Source: Pseudomonadales bacterium
GTDB taxonomy: Bacteria > Pseudomonadota > Gammaproteobacteria > Pseudomonadales > DC-out160
Reading direction: 5' to 3'
Assembly: GCA_019090455.1 (NCBI GenBank)
Contig: JAHRWA010000039.1
Span: 248,001-312,000, forward strand
Length of the DNA stretch: 64,000 nt
The notes beneath the pieces were generated by a model. The model searched no databases and was not told the origin of the DNA. It was given only the letters and a program-made list of their open reading frames with translations. Of the stretch, positions 10,594 to 20,234 are shown one piece after another; within the stretch, counting starts at the first letter, position 1, and each line of letters starts with the position of its first letter. The position numbers and the translations under genes are program-made.

Positions 10594-11931
10594 TTAGAAA
10601 GATTCTTCCATGCCGAAAGTAAAGCTTAGTCTACGAGGTAGGCTACTACCGTCTACTTCAACACTATCCAAGCCATACTCCAGATCAAAGGAAAGAATGT
10701 TGAACGCGGTTACACCAAAGTTAAGACTCGAGGTCTTAAACCCCGCTAAATTTTTGGCGTAACCCACCCGTATGGAAGGGAGCGCAAATCGAAAAGACTC
10801 ATAACTCAATGCGGCATGCCACCATTGATTATCAAAACCAGTAATATCATTGTAGGTCGCTAACTCAATGGAACTGGAAACATACCATTGACTAAAAAGT
10901 CGATAGAGTCCGTCGATTCGAGCCAAAGGATTTTTTGTGTGGACCTCTCGAGCATTCAGATCGCCTTTTGCTTGAATAAAATTAGCGGCGTTCTCACAAC
11001 TAGTACGTGCTGCCGTATTCTCCAGTCTAGACGTACAGTTTTCACCAACGGCACCGTAATCGAATTCAGGCGAATTCAGGTTTTCGAAAATGAAACCTAT
11101 TCGGTATCGATCCGCATCGAAAACAAAACCCAAGTCAATTCCCACATTGGAATTGGATTCTAGATTTTCATCGTATTCACTGGAAATCACATCGCTAATA
11201 TCCTTACCCCCCAATTCTTGGAGTTGCATGATCTGCTTGCTTAAATCCAATGATATAAATTTGAGTTTTAACCCAGCATACAAACGGCTTTTACTACTAA
11301 TAAGATTTGAATTGGATAGCAGCCTACGGCTGTAACTCATGGCAACGGTTTTTTCAATTCCACTCTTTAGGTAGAGTGAAGTGGCAGTATCAAATGAACT
11401 ACGTTGATTGTTAAAGGCGAGTGTATCATCGAGTATTCTCAAAGCCACCTGTGCTTCAACCGTCAGCGTGACTCCAACGGTTCCTCCTAACAAAGCAGAT
11501 CGATGGTACAAAGGCAAAATAGGCGCGTTCAAACTAAAACTCTGTTTTAGATAACCCGACTCGCCCATTTCAGCCAACACCTCATTAAACCGTTCTAACA
11601 CTTCATCCGTTGATTCCGTGGTAGCGCTAGAGTTATCAATGATATCAATCAAATCATCGAGATCTTCTGAAAAATTATCGAGCTGACCTAGCTCCATGCT
11701 ATAGCCAATATTGGGTAGAAAGGACATCCGCCATAAATCATCCTCAGGCATTACTAACGAATTCATAGCCGGATTATTAAATGCCGCTGACATGGAATGG
11801 GCACTGGAAGAAGGCCCTGTCGTCAAACTACCTCCGGAATTCACACCGCTACTGCCAGCAGAAACCCCCCCGGAAAAAACAACAGTGAGAAGTAATAAGT
11901 TGAGCCGGTGTAATGATCGGAGTATTTTCAT
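10594..11931 (-). CDS. TraF-like outer-membrane beta-barrel protein
   Basis: 445 residues with a clear signal peptide (hydrophobic LLLLTVVFSGGVSA, cleavage about residue 25). After a Gly/Ser-rich start comes AAFNNPAMNSL, the typical opening of the 'conjugal transfer protein TraF' family of chromosomal proteobacterial proteins. The body is alternating hydrophobic and aromatic residues ending in a terminal Phe (FTFGMEESF), as in outer-membrane barrels. Despite the family name no conjugation gene is nearby, so a role in conjugation is unlikely. It is first in an operon with the lipoprotein gene; the pair may form an envelope complex, which is inference. Confidence 0.8.
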   Translation of the reverse strand: MKILRSLHRLNLLLLTVVFSGGVSAGSSGVNSGGSLTTGPSSSAHSMSAAFNNPAMNSLVMPEDDLWRMSFLPNIGYSMELGQLDNFSEDLDDLIDIIDNSSATTESTDEVLERFNEVLAEMGESGYLKQSFSLNAPILPLYHRSALLGGTVGVTLTVEAQVALRILDDTLAFNNQRSSFDTATSLYLKSGIEKTVAMSYSRRLLSNSNLISSKSRLYAGLKLKFISLDLSKQIMQLQELGGKDISDVISSEYDENLESNSNVGIDLGFVFDADRYRIGFIFENLNSPEFDYGAVGENCTSRLENTAARTSCENAANFIQAKGDLNAREVHTKNPLARIDGLYRLFSQWYVSSSIELATYNDITGFDNQWWHAALSYESFRFALPSIRVGYAKNLAGFKTSSLNFGVTAFNILSFDLEYGLDSVEVDGSSLPRRLSFTFGMEESF

Positions 11932-12286
11932 ATGCGCTCTTAATAGGACAATAAGAATGTGTATTAATAAACGTTAGAATGGACCCTGAATTAGGGCTAA
12001 TTAATTCTGCCCATAGATTTAAATGTTCTTAGTTGGCTCAATGGAGCTTTAATTAAGTATATTTTATAACCAAAAATACGAGTAAATCGAACACAGGAGT
12101 AGGTTTCATTGTGATCGAAACTATCGCCTTGAATAGTTTGCCAAAATAACGATAATAAGTTTTTAAAAAACAGCGACTGACTTACCGACGATGTGCCACA
12201 CCCATTTTTGTATTCGCTTTTAGGGCTAAAGCATTTCCATAAAATCAATGCCTTACTACGCGTAAAACTGGATAGTCCTATTTTAT
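11932..12286. other. divergent intergenic region, no gene supported
   Basis: This stretch must carry the promoters for the TraF-like operon (leftward) and the DUF3348-DUF802 operon (rightward). A 98-codon leftward frame covers 11997-12293, but it overlaps the next gene's start, has a low-complexity composition and resembles nothing I know, so I do not call it. No terminator or palindrome stands out. Confidence 0.5.
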
Positions 12287-12964
12287 ATGACATGCCCTCC
12301 CTCTCTTACTGATTCACGGATAGTCCGTTATTTGACCGAATTAGCAGTTTCGGATGCCACTGTCAGTCATCAACATTTTGTCAGTCACTTAGGCAATTTC
12401 ATTGATTTCTCAGGCTCCATTGCGCTATCCCTTGCTCATGAAGAATTACCTAAGCTGATTTTCCAATCAGGTGAATTATCGAAGGAAGCGATCACAGACA
12501 ATTTCTTTAAGGTGCGTCGCTCAATCGTGCACGCTATAGTCCAGAGCTTTATCCCTAGCGATGACTACCAGCGTATCAAATTGCCAGTCCCTAACACTGC
12601 GCCGATGACTTTTGATTTATATCAGCGATTTTATCTGGCGCACCAACGGGAATTGGATTTTAGAATTCAGAACCTTCAGCTCGAAGTGAGAGCCTCTGTC
12701 TCCGGCATTTCATTGGAACTGGCGCAACTCTCTTCGCTCGACGTAACCCTAAACAACACTTTGGCAGCACACGTCAATAGACTCTATGCCGTTATTCCCC
12801 TGCTGCTGGAAAAACGATTCACGCTATTATTGAGCGACTTAAAAATACAACCCGACAAACGGTTAGAACAGTTTTGTAATGAACTACAAGGCCTGTTGCT
12901 AGCAGAACTAGAGCTACGCCTACTCCCGGTTATAGGACTTATCGATGCACTCAATGAGTCGTGA
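12287..12964 (+). CDS. DUF3348 family protein, first gene of a motor-like operon
   Basis: 225 residues, cytoplasmic, mainly helical. The opening (RIVRYLTELAVSD..HQHFVSHLGNFIDFSGSIALS) and length fit DUF3348. In the genomes I know, this family sits directly before DUF802, OmpA-like and DUF2894 genes, exactly the order found here. The ATG at 12287 has only a weak upstream GGAT. It ends 62 bp before the DUF802 gene. Function of the family is not established; a cytoplasmic partner of the membrane complex encoded next is inference. Confidence 0.8.
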   Translation: MTCPPSLTDSRIVRYLTELAVSDATVSHQHFVSHLGNFIDFSGSIALSLAHEELPKLIFQSGELSKEAITDNFFKVRRSIVHAIVQSFIPSDDYQRIKLPVPNTAPMTFDLYQRFYLAHQRELDFRIQNLQLEVRASVSGISLELAQLSSLDVTLNNTLAAHVNRLYAVIPLLLEKRFTLLLSDLKIQPDKRLEQFCNELQGLLLAELELRLLPVIGLIDALNES

Positions 12965-13026
12965 CCAATAGATCAAAACCCGATTAAAGAATCTAGAATT
13001 TAAACCATTTAAGGAACAAGAAGTTT

Positions 13027-15429
13027 ATGACAAGAACACTTTCCGCCACTGCATTCTTTCTAGGTGCCATTGCCGTTATTTGGACCGGAACCCACTTTAT
13101 CGGCTCCAGTGCCCTCGCACTCACTATTACGATGGCCATCGGCGTCATCTACGTTATCGGTTTTATTGAATTGACTCGATTTCGGCTGGCGACCTCCACG
13201 CTGGAAAACTGCCTGACAAAATTGCCACCCTCCTCGACTCACGAAAACTCCACGACACCAATTCAAGACCTAACTACACCAATTCAAGACCTAGATGAAT
13301 GGATTAACGACCTAGATCCTTCATTACAAAATTCCGTCAGGCTTCGCATAGAAGGAGAACGGGTGGGCTTGCCCGCACCGGTACTCGCTCCCTATCTGGT
13401 GGGGCTACTCATCATGCTGGGACTGTTAGGAACTTTTATTGGCATGGTGGAAACATTAAAAGGAGCGCTGATTGCACTGGAAGGTAGCACTGAACTTCAC
13501 GCTATTATCGCCAGCCTAACCGCACCCATTAGCGGGCTGAGCACCGCTTTCGGCACTTCCGTTGCCGGTGTCGCGGCCTCTGCAATGCTGGGCCTCATTT
13601 CTACCTTATGCCGAAAACATAGAATACTCGCTACTCGACAGCTCGACTCTAAAATTACAACGGTCTTTCGTCCTTATTCTTTAGTTCACGGTCGTCAAGA
13701 GACATTCAAGGCGCTCCAATCTCAAGCTAAAGCCCTGCCCGAAATGGTCATCGCTTTGCAGGCTATGTCAGGGAATTTGCAAGCGCTAGGAGAAAAGCTA
13801 TCTGAAAACCAAGAGAGCTTTCATACCACTACCCATAATATTTTCGCTAACTTAGCTAATTCAGTGGATTTCTCGCTAAAGGAGAATCTTTCCAATTGCA
13901 CTGAAGTCGTCATTGAAAATAGCCGATTAACAGGCGAAAACTTCAAACAATTAATGAAAGAGGCCATAAAGGACATCGGCACTGAAATTAGAGCAGGCGC
14001 TGATGAAACCCATCGACAACTCACTCAAACCGCACAAGCCCAAGTCAAAAACCTGTCCTCTCACTTTACCCAATCTTTGGAAGATTCCACCGAAGCTTGG
14101 AAAGAGGTTTTATCGGGACAATCACAATCAAATGATGCCCTCATTAGCGGCTTAGACATTTCATTAAATGAATTTAATAAACAATATGAAAACACATCAG
14201 CCGCCACGCTCGAACAACTCGACATCAGAATAGCCCAATGGATGTCCCGACAAGAATCGGGGGATAAAACACGACTAGATCAATGGTCACTATCCCTAGA
14301 CCAATCACAAACAAATTCCATTGCACAGATAAAAACAACCTCCGAAACACTGATAGAGGCTCTGAAGACGCTCATGGACACTCAACTGACGGGGTTCAAC
14401 TCTGTCACACAGGAAGTGGAATCCATGTCCTCGGCGTTATCCTCAACATGGCGTGACGCGGGGGAACAATCTCTTTCTCAACAAACGCAATTAATTGAAT
14501 CTTTAGAAAGCACGACTCGTCAACTCAATAGTGAATCACAATCAGTATCGACTAAGGTACTCAGTGAAATAACGCGGCTGCTACGAACATCTGAAGAACT
14601 GGTACAAGCCAGAACGAAAACAGAGAACGCTTGGCTAAACTCAGTCGAAGATAGAATTGGTCAATTAACCTCGACCTTAAAAACAGAACTTAGCGCTCTG
14701 CGACAAGAGGAAGAAACTCGCAGAGAGAATGCACTTGAACGTTTATCCCAATTGGAAACCACTAGCAGTCACAACTTAGCGTCATTGGGTAAAGCGCTGG
14801 AAGACCCTATGCTCCGTCTTATTGAAACGGCATCCGAAGCACCACTCACTGCAACAACGATGATAAAAAAGTTACACGATGAAATTTCTAAAAGTATCGA
14901 ACGAGATAATCATCACTTAAACGAAAGACACAATACAATGGAAGCGCTATTGGCACTTACCGAATCGATAGAGCAGTCTTCAACTCGGCAACATGAAACG
15001 GTCAATACCCTAGTCACCTCTTCCACCGAGATGCTCGATGAAGTCGGCTCCCAGTTTTCCAGTCATATTGAAACCGGCGCATCAAAGCTAGCGGACATAT
15101 CCGACAACTTCGCGGCGGGTGCTGTAGATATGTCGAGCTTAAGTGATGCCTTTGGTCTTGGCGTACAGCTTTTTAGCGAATCCAATAACAACTTAATAGA
15201 CTCACTAAAACAGATAGAAAACGCCTTGAATAATTCAACCACACGCAGTGATGAGCAACTCGAGTATTATGTGGCACAAGCCCGCGACATTATCGATCAC
15301 AGTGTGCTGTCACAAAGGGAAGTATTTGAAACACTCCATCAATTAGATCCCAGTTCGGTAAAACCCGATCAGTTAAAACCTAGCCAGGGAAAACAGAAAG
15401 AAGAACTTGAACCGGCGGAAATAGATTAA
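13027..15429 (+). CDS. DUF802 protein: MotA/TolQ/ExbB-like membrane core with long coiled-coil tail
   Basis: 800 residues; ATG has AAGGAA upstream. Two membrane segments at about residues 7-25 and 30-50, then two more at about 119-143 (LGLLGTFIGMVETL) and 168-195 (GLSTAFGTSVAGVAASA). The LGLLGT..GM and STAFGT..AGVAAS patterns are those of MotA/TolQ/ExbB proton-channel subunits. The remaining 600 residues form a Gln/Ser/Glu-rich coiled coil with DUF802-type repeats and no membrane segment. This layout (channel core plus long cytoplasmic tail) matches ZorA of Zorya systems more than flagellar MotA. It overlaps the OmpA-like gene by one base. An 18-bp repeat at 13255-13293 duplicates the residues TPIQDL. 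Confidence 0.85.
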   Translation: MTRTLSATAFFLGAIAVIWTGTHFIGSSALALTITMAIGVIYVIGFIELTRFRLATSTLENCLTKLPPSSTHENSTTPIQDLTTPIQDLDEWINDLDPSLQNSVRLRIEGERVGLPAPVLAPYLVGLLIMLGLLGTFIGMVETLKGALIALEGSTELHAIIASLTAPISGLSTAFGTSVAGVAASAMLGLISTLCRKHRILATRQLDSKITTVFRPYSLVHGRQETFKALQSQAKALPEMVIALQAMSGNLQALGEKLSENQESFHTTTHNIFANLANSVDFSLKENLSNCTEVVIENSRLTGENFKQLMKEAIKDIGTEIRAGADETHRQLTQTAQAQVKNLSSHFTQSLEDSTEAWKEVLSGQSQSNDALISGLDISLNEFNKQYENTSAATLEQLDIRIAQWMSRQESGDKTRLDQWSLSLDQSQTNSIAQIKTTSETLIEALKTLMDTQLTGFNSVTQEVESMSSALSSTWRDAGEQSLSQQTQLIESLESTTRQLNSESQSVSTKVLSEITRLLRTSEELVQARTKTENAWLNSVEDRIGQLTSTLKTELSALRQEEETRRENALERLSQLETTSSHNLASLGKALEDPMLRLIETASEAPLTATTMIKKLHDEISKSIERDNHHLNERHNTMEALLALTESIEQSSTRQHETVNTLVTSSTEMLDEVGSQFSSHIETGASKLADISDNFAAGAVDMSSLSDAFGLGVQLFSESNNNLIDSLKQIENALNNSTTRSDEQLEYYVAQARDIIDHSVLSQREVFETLHQLDPSSVKPDQLKPSQGKQKEELEPAEID

Positions 15430-16088
15430 TGGAAGATTTAGAAGAGTCCATCGACGATTCCGCTCCCATATGGGCGATTTTTGGCGATCTCATGTCAGGA
15501 TTAGTCGGCGTTTTCGTCCTGTTTCTGGTCTGGGTACTGAGTTATCAATTCGAACTGGCTCAATCATTAGAGCAGGAAGTCGAAAAAAGACAAAGTGAAG
15601 AACAGCGACGAATGGCCTTAGAAGAATTGCTAGCCTCCCCCATAGAGGAAGGTCGCGTCACGGTACACGATGGTCGAATCGGCATTAGTGGCAATGTTTT
15701 GTTTTCTTCCAACTCCGACGATTTACAACCTGAGGGAAGAGAATTACTCCGATCCCTAGTCGCCCCTCTCAAACTCTATCTCGGCGAACATCAGGAGTTA
15801 TTAATGGTCAGTGGTTTCACTGACGACATTCCCATTCAACAAGGCAACAATCGATTTGATGACAACTGGCAATTATCCTCTGAGCGCGCCCTCACTGTGG
15901 TGCGAGTATTAATAGAAGAAGGATTGCCACCGGCCCTCACCTTTGCCGCTGCGTTCGGCGCGCAACAACCCTTGGTTCCGAATTTGGATAAGCTTAGCCG
16001 ATCTCAAAATCGTCGCGTAGAGCTAGCTCCCGTCCCCAAGCATAACCCGCTCAATAGCGTCACTAAAGATAAAAACACACGTGACTGA
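15429..16088 (+). CDS. MotB/ZorB-like OmpA-family peptidoglycan-binding protein
   Basis: 219 residues. One membrane segment (about 17-40) begins WAIFGDLMSGLVGVF; Asp20 sits where MotB and ZorB carry the proton-binding aspartate. A short helix follows, then an OmpA-like domain (about 75-205) with GFTDDIPI, NWQLSSERA and SRSQNRRVEL, the usual peptidoglycan-contact region. The start ATG overlaps the stop of the DUF802 gene (TAATG), so the two are translationally coupled in the way of motA-motB pairs. It probably forms the cell-wall anchored stator half of an ion-driven membrane complex. Confidence 0.88.
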   Translation: MEDLEESIDDSAPIWAIFGDLMSGLVGVFVLFLVWVLSYQFELAQSLEQEVEKRQSEEQRRMALEELLASPIEEGRVTVHDGRIGISGNVLFSSNSDDLQPEGRELLRSLVAPLKLYLGEHQELLMVSGFTDDIPIQQGNNRFDDNWQLSSERALTVVRVLIEEGLPPALTFAAAFGAQQPLVPNLDKLSRSQNRRVELAPVPKHNPLNSVTKDKNTRD

Positions 16089-16884
16089 TCAAGACGATAC
16101 ACTGCAATCAAAAATCGACTTGCTCACTCAAGCGGGTGCCGATCGCCACGACCCTATTCGATTCCGCTACCTGGAATCATTGGTCCAACGGGCCATCGGC
16201 CAGAGAAAGTCGATCAAACTGATATTAGAAAATAAAGCGGAGAAGGTCCTAGCAGACTATACAGCCAAATACCTCCAAGCAAAGGAAGCAGCGAAGGCTA
16301 TCCTCATCGAGGTTTCCAAATCGTATCCTCACTCAAAAGAAGCCATCTTATTACAATATCGTCATTGCGATTTTAAGAAGGTGGAACAAATACAAACCCA
16401 TCTGCAACGACATCAATATCAGGGTGATCTCGCTAAATTAACCGACCAAATTTTACAAGAGAACCCTGCCTTTCAGAACCATTCAAAAACCCTCTCCTTT
16501 GACGATCTCCTGAAACAACAAGAACAAGAAGTCGCTCAGTCATTTGAAAAAAATGGCAATATCGCAAACATATCCAATGACGACATAAAATCCCTCCCTC
16601 CCCTACAAGAAAAACTTCAGGATCTAAAATCTGCTCACGTATACAAACAAGCACTCAGCAAACTAAAATCAGAGGAACTGATTCGTCACCTACTAACAGA
16701 CGGCCCCGAGAATCCTGGCCCCATCAACTCTCACGGTTTAGCCTCTCGCTCTCTTACCCTGATGGGCGAGCTATCGCCAAAATACCTTAATAGGTATATA
16801 TCCTATCTTGATAGTTTGCTTTGGCTGGAGGCCGCATCAGAAAGTAAAGGTTCGAAGAAAAAGAAGGCTCGCGCTAAAACTTAG
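16081..16884 (+). CDS. DUF2894 family protein, last gene of the motor-like operon
   Basis: 267 residues starting with GTG 16081, overlapping the end of the OmpA-like gene by eight bases. The N-terminus (QAGADRHDPIRFRYLESL) and the C-terminus (LMGELSPKYLNRYISYLDSL, then LWLEAA) fit DUF2894. It ends in a basic Lys-rich tail. It has no membrane segment and looks helical and cytoplasmic. The family is found with DUF3348, DUF802 and OmpA-like genes; a structural or regulatory partner of the motor complex is inferred from that. Confidence 0.82.
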   Translation: MTDQDDTLQSKIDLLTQAGADRHDPIRFRYLESLVQRAIGQRKSIKLILENKAEKVLADYTAKYLQAKEAAKAILIEVSKSYPHSKEAILLQYRHCDFKKVEQIQTHLQRHQYQGDLAKLTDQILQENPAFQNHSKTLSFDDLLKQQEQEVAQSFEKNGNIANISNDDIKSLPPLQEKLQDLKSAHVYKQALSKLKSEELIRHLLTDGPENPGPINSHGLASRSLTLMGELSPKYLNRYISYLDSLLWLEAASESKGSKKKKARAKT

Positions 16885-17086
16885 AAGTTTATTTCATTCC
16901 AATAGCACTGAAAAAATCAATCACAATCAATATCGTCACCCAGTGTTCCTAACACAAACATTAGCGTTAAGATCGACATTGACTCCAATAGTCAGATGAA
17001 TGATCATCTAAACTAAAAACAGATATCGCAACTAGATATCATAAAGAATAAAAATAATTTCTACCAACAAAAGCCGACAAATCACA

Positions 17087-18133
17087 ATGACAAACAATAT
17101 CGGTGATACCGCCAATCAAGACAATATTAGAAATAGCCTATTCGACCTCATTAAACTTATCCTAGGTCTGACTATCTCATTAGTGATATCAAAAAATATT
17201 GAATCCGATTTATTAGCAGGTTCTTTTATTATTATCGCTGTGCTCAGCATTGCCAGTTATATACGAAAATTTGAAACAGGGTCGAAGCGACCCGAATGGG
17301 TCTGGATTATTGTCCTTCTGGTTTTAATATCGTCGATACTATCCCTTTACGAATCCTATCAAGTCTATCGAGGCTTTATCCCGTCGCCTAAAATAATGGG
17401 AGAATTATCAATTGCCCAAAACCCCCTCTTGATTGCGGGATCTTCAGTATTGATTTTAAGCGCCGCTTCAACTTTATTTCTACGCATCGCGTTCAGTCGT
17501 TGGCTTTGGCTAGCCTACTGTATTAGTTTTATTTCTGGGGGAATCTACAGTTTATTCACTGATGAGTTTCCTTCTCTTGATGATACCCTTAAACTTAGTT
17601 ACCCGCTCATTGCTTTTATTTATGCTTTCCTTATTCTCTTTTGTACTCACTCTCTTCTCATTGCCTATTATGCATTTCAATTAGGAAAAAAAGGATATTA
17701 CACCCATCTCACCATTCCAAAAATACAATCGACGTCTATCTATAGTGAGAGTGATAGTCCTGACAGCGATAAGAACGTAGCACTACAAAGACCGATATGG
17801 CTGACTCTAGGGTTACTACTTTACGGTTTCGTTATTATTCCATTAGCGTTAGTCAATTGGCTGTCGCTATTTTCTGATCCCGCTAATTTGACCGCAACAA
17901 TCACAGCAATAACAACCCACTCACTGATGGCCTTGTCGGTTATCGGAGTCTGGAGGCTCCAGTTGTGGGGTATCGTTACAGGAGTGATGGGGCTACTGGT
18001 TGTCACCCTAAGGCTGGGCTATATCGGCACATCATTCGATTTATTAGAGATGTATTTACCTAGCTTCTTATTTTATATTTTCGTTTTCTATTGGCTTAAA
18101 GCGAAGAAGAAAAATGATGGTTTGGAAAATTAG
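17087..18133 (+). CDS. polytopic membrane protein of unknown function
   Basis: 348 residues with about eight or nine hydrophobic segments (for example LIKLILGLTISLVIS, WVWIIVLLVLISSILSL, LIAFIYAFLILFCTHSLL, FLFYIFVFYWL) and a basic C-terminus. A Ser/Asp-rich cytoplasmic loop lies at about residues 215-235. I see no transporter or enzyme motif and do not recognise the family. It follows the DUF2894 gene by 202 bp, so cotranscription is possible but not shown. Confidence 0.75.
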   Translation: MTNNIGDTANQDNIRNSLFDLIKLILGLTISLVISKNIESDLLAGSFIIIAVLSIASYIRKFETGSKRPEWVWIIVLLVLISSILSLYESYQVYRGFIPSPKIMGELSIAQNPLLIAGSSVLILSAASTLFLRIAFSRWLWLAYCISFISGGIYSLFTDEFPSLDDTLKLSYPLIAFIYAFLILFCTHSLLIAYYAFQLGKKGYYTHLTIPKIQSTSIYSESDSPDSDKNVALQRPIWLTLGLLLYGFVIIPLALVNWLSLFSDPANLTATITAITTHSLMALSVIGVWRLQLWGIVTGVMGLLVVTLRLGYIGTSFDLLEMYLPSFLFYIFVFYWLKAKKKNDGLEN

Positions 18134-18506
18134 AATAGTCATTCAACGGTGACTACGCTAGATCTTAGACGCGAGCCATGCCCAAGGGCAAACCAATCCT
18201 TTCCTGATGATTTGATTTTTCCCTGAAGTTTCGATCGACGTTTATCGAGTACGTACTGCTCCTATTCCTACTTGCATTATAAAACCACGTCATTTCAAAG
18301 TGTTGTGTTCGACATTCCCATACAACATAGGGCCATTCCCTGCCTACACAATGAAACGCTCTTTTTTTGCTTTGGATGAACTTGTAGATACGTTATATAT
18401 ACGGTGTTTCGTCATTGCATGTACGGATTGAATTGTATATTTCAGTATGCCCTTATAAATCTGGGTCAATGATTAATATTAAATAACAAAAAAAAGGATT
18501 AACTAT
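18134..18506. other. intergenic stretch, no gene seen
   Basis: 373 bp without a usable reading frame. It contains AT-rich tracts before the esterase gene and a good ribosome site (AAAGGA at about 18491) for it. I see no clear terminator, RNA gene or repeat. Confidence 0.45.
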
Positions 18507-19859
18507 ATGTTGTCTATCAACTCTATAGAAAAAACAAAAACGACAGGGGTAAAACTGGGAGTGTTGTTTAGCAGTTTGTTAACGATGACTGCCTGTGTTC
18601 CAGATAATGAATTCTGGGTAGAAAAAGTCGACCAGCGAGGTTCAAAAAAACTTTGGCTCGAAGTCTCAGAAGGAGAAAGCGCCATACTCGCATGGGATAT
18701 CACCACCATTGAAGAAAAAATTGGGGCTATCGATAGCATGGAGATTTCACCCGCTCCAGCTGAAGGTGTTATAGATCCGGCCACCGGTAGCTTGGAATTT
18801 ATACCTGGGATCAGCTCCCACTATACGGCTGAATTTGTAGGTGCGGACAAATCACTAACCGATAAAAGCGGGGATGTTATTGTACTGCGTGAATATTGTA
18901 GTGGTATCGATTCTGTCGGAATGAATTATTCTCAACAGCTCGATTTACAGCTACCAGACGAAACACTATTTCCTGGTCCTAATCCCGCTGTATTACTGAT
19001 ACACCCTGGCAGCTGGAAAACCCGTGATTACTCAGACATGTATCGCTACATGCCTGCGGCAACTGATCGCGGCTACGTCGCAGTTTCAATTAATTATCGA
19101 TTAAGTGAAGAAGACAAAATGGTTTGGCCCGGCCACATCCAAGATGCTAAGTGCGCCGTACGCTGGCTGAGAGAGAATGCTGCAACCTATAATATTGATC
19201 CCAATGCTATTGCTGCAATAGGCCATTCTGCAGGAGGACATTTAGCCGCATTGCTGGGTGTGACTGATGCATCCACCGACCCCACAAAACAATCACTAAT
19301 CGATGGCTTCAAAAATAAAGGCAACCACCTTGGATATGAAGATAATGTCCAAGCCGTCGTTACGATTGCGGGTCCACACCACCTAGAGTCTTCTTACCAC
19401 GAAGGAGCGGTAGACTACCTTCCCAGTACTAGCGATACCTATACTCTACTTTTAGGAGAATTACCGGTAGAGGGCGTATACAACGAAACCTATGATCAAG
19501 CCTCACCGACTTATTTCGTTGACTCTGAATCAGCAGATACACCTTACCTGATCATCAACTCTATCAATGATCAACTCGTATCAGTAAAACAAGGGTGTAG
19601 ATTAAGAAAAGCCTTAGCCGATGCAGGTAGCAGCAACGTCACGATGCTGCTCTATCCGAGTGGGCGACATGAATCATTCATAGAAGCACGCAATATTGAT
19701 AGCGTTGTCACTGGTGGCAATATCACTAAAACGATCAACAACTCGTTTGCATTTTTGGATCACCATTTACGCGCAACCGATGACCCGAACTACGAAAATA
19801 ATCCGTTCTACACGGATCCCGAACTGGACGATCTAGATTGCGACAACATTCTGCAATAG
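18507..19859 (+). CDS. alpha/beta-hydrolase (esterase/lipase type) lipoprotein
   Basis: 450 residues. A basic N-terminus and hydrophobic core end in the lipobox LLTMTAC (Cys30), so it is probably a membrane-anchored lipoprotein outside the cytoplasm. After a beta-rich linker (about 30-135) comes a BD-FAE/carboxylesterase-like domain: oxyanion motif HPGSW, nucleophile elbow GHSAGG (Ser241), acid Asp355 (SINDQLVS) and His388 (GRHES). Such enzymes cut ester bonds; the substrate is unknown. The C-terminal tail (DDPNYENNPFYTDPELDD) is repeated as a decayed fragment near 31.8 kb. Its position next to iron-regulated genes could suggest siderophore-ester hydrolysis, which is speculation. Confidence 0.88.
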   Translation: MLSINSIEKTKTTGVKLGVLFSSLLTMTACVPDNEFWVEKVDQRGSKKLWLEVSEGESAILAWDITTIEEKIGAIDSMEISPAPAEGVIDPATGSLEFIPGISSHYTAEFVGADKSLTDKSGDVIVLREYCSGIDSVGMNYSQQLDLQLPDETLFPGPNPAVLLIHPGSWKTRDYSDMYRYMPAATDRGYVAVSINYRLSEEDKMVWPGHIQDAKCAVRWLRENAATYNIDPNAIAAIGHSAGGHLAALLGVTDASTDPTKQSLIDGFKNKGNHLGYEDNVQAVVTIAGPHHLESSYHEGAVDYLPSTSDTYTLLLGELPVEGVYNETYDQASPTYFVDSESADTPYLIINSINDQLVSVKQGCRLRKALADAGSSNVTMLLYPSGRHESFIEARNIDSVVTGGNITKTINNSFAFLDHHLRATDDPNYENNPFYTDPELDDLDCDNILQ

Positions 19860-19900
19860 TATTTACGTTCAGTAGATCTACAACTTAACTTCCCATCTTC

Positions 19901-19947
19901 AGCTTCTCATCTTGGATAGGTCAGTCATCAATCCAGGTTGAGAAGCT
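19901..19947. repeat. 17-bp imperfect inverted repeat after the esterase gene
   Basis: AGCTTCTCATCTTGGAT (19901-19917) pairs with ATCCAGGTTGAGAAGCT (19931-19947) with two mismatches and a 13-base loop. It starts 42 bp past the esterase stop. There is no T-run, so it may be a weak terminator or an mRNA 3'-end hairpin. The rest of the 19860-20291 stretch holds short ATTTTAG-type repeats near 20090-20145 and a Fur-like site, and no gene. Confidence 0.6.
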
Positions 19948-20234
19948 TCGCCAAAAACTGACATCTAAAACCGCCCTTTCTTCTATTTTCATCCTGAACA
20001 CAGAAAAACTTTCAGCTTATTTTACAACTTAAACACTAGCAAATACGCGTCACCCACAACCCATTGGTAAGTAATAACTTTTATTCTAGGGTTGATATTT
20101 TAGGGTTCATATTTTAGTTCCCAGCGCGAAATTTTAGTTTCTGTTTTTTTAGCCGCTCTGTATTTACCTAATCAATAAAACGACTTCGATTTTGATAAAA
20201 GAAAGCATCAGCAGATTTCACGCCCCCTTCAATT

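Noticed and set aside
10594-11931. Conjugation locus suggested by the TraF-like name
   Set aside because: No other transfer gene is in the region, and chromosomal TraF-like proteins are common without conjugation.
11997-12293. 98-codon leftward frame upstream of the DUF3348 gene
   Set aside because: It has no recognisable similarity, overlaps the start of the real gene on the other strand and fills a promoter region.
12287-16884. Full Zorya defence system
   Set aside because: Only the membrane-motor pair resembles ZorA and ZorB; no ZorC, ZorD or ZorE-like gene lies next to it, and DUF3348 and DUF2894 partners point to a different system.
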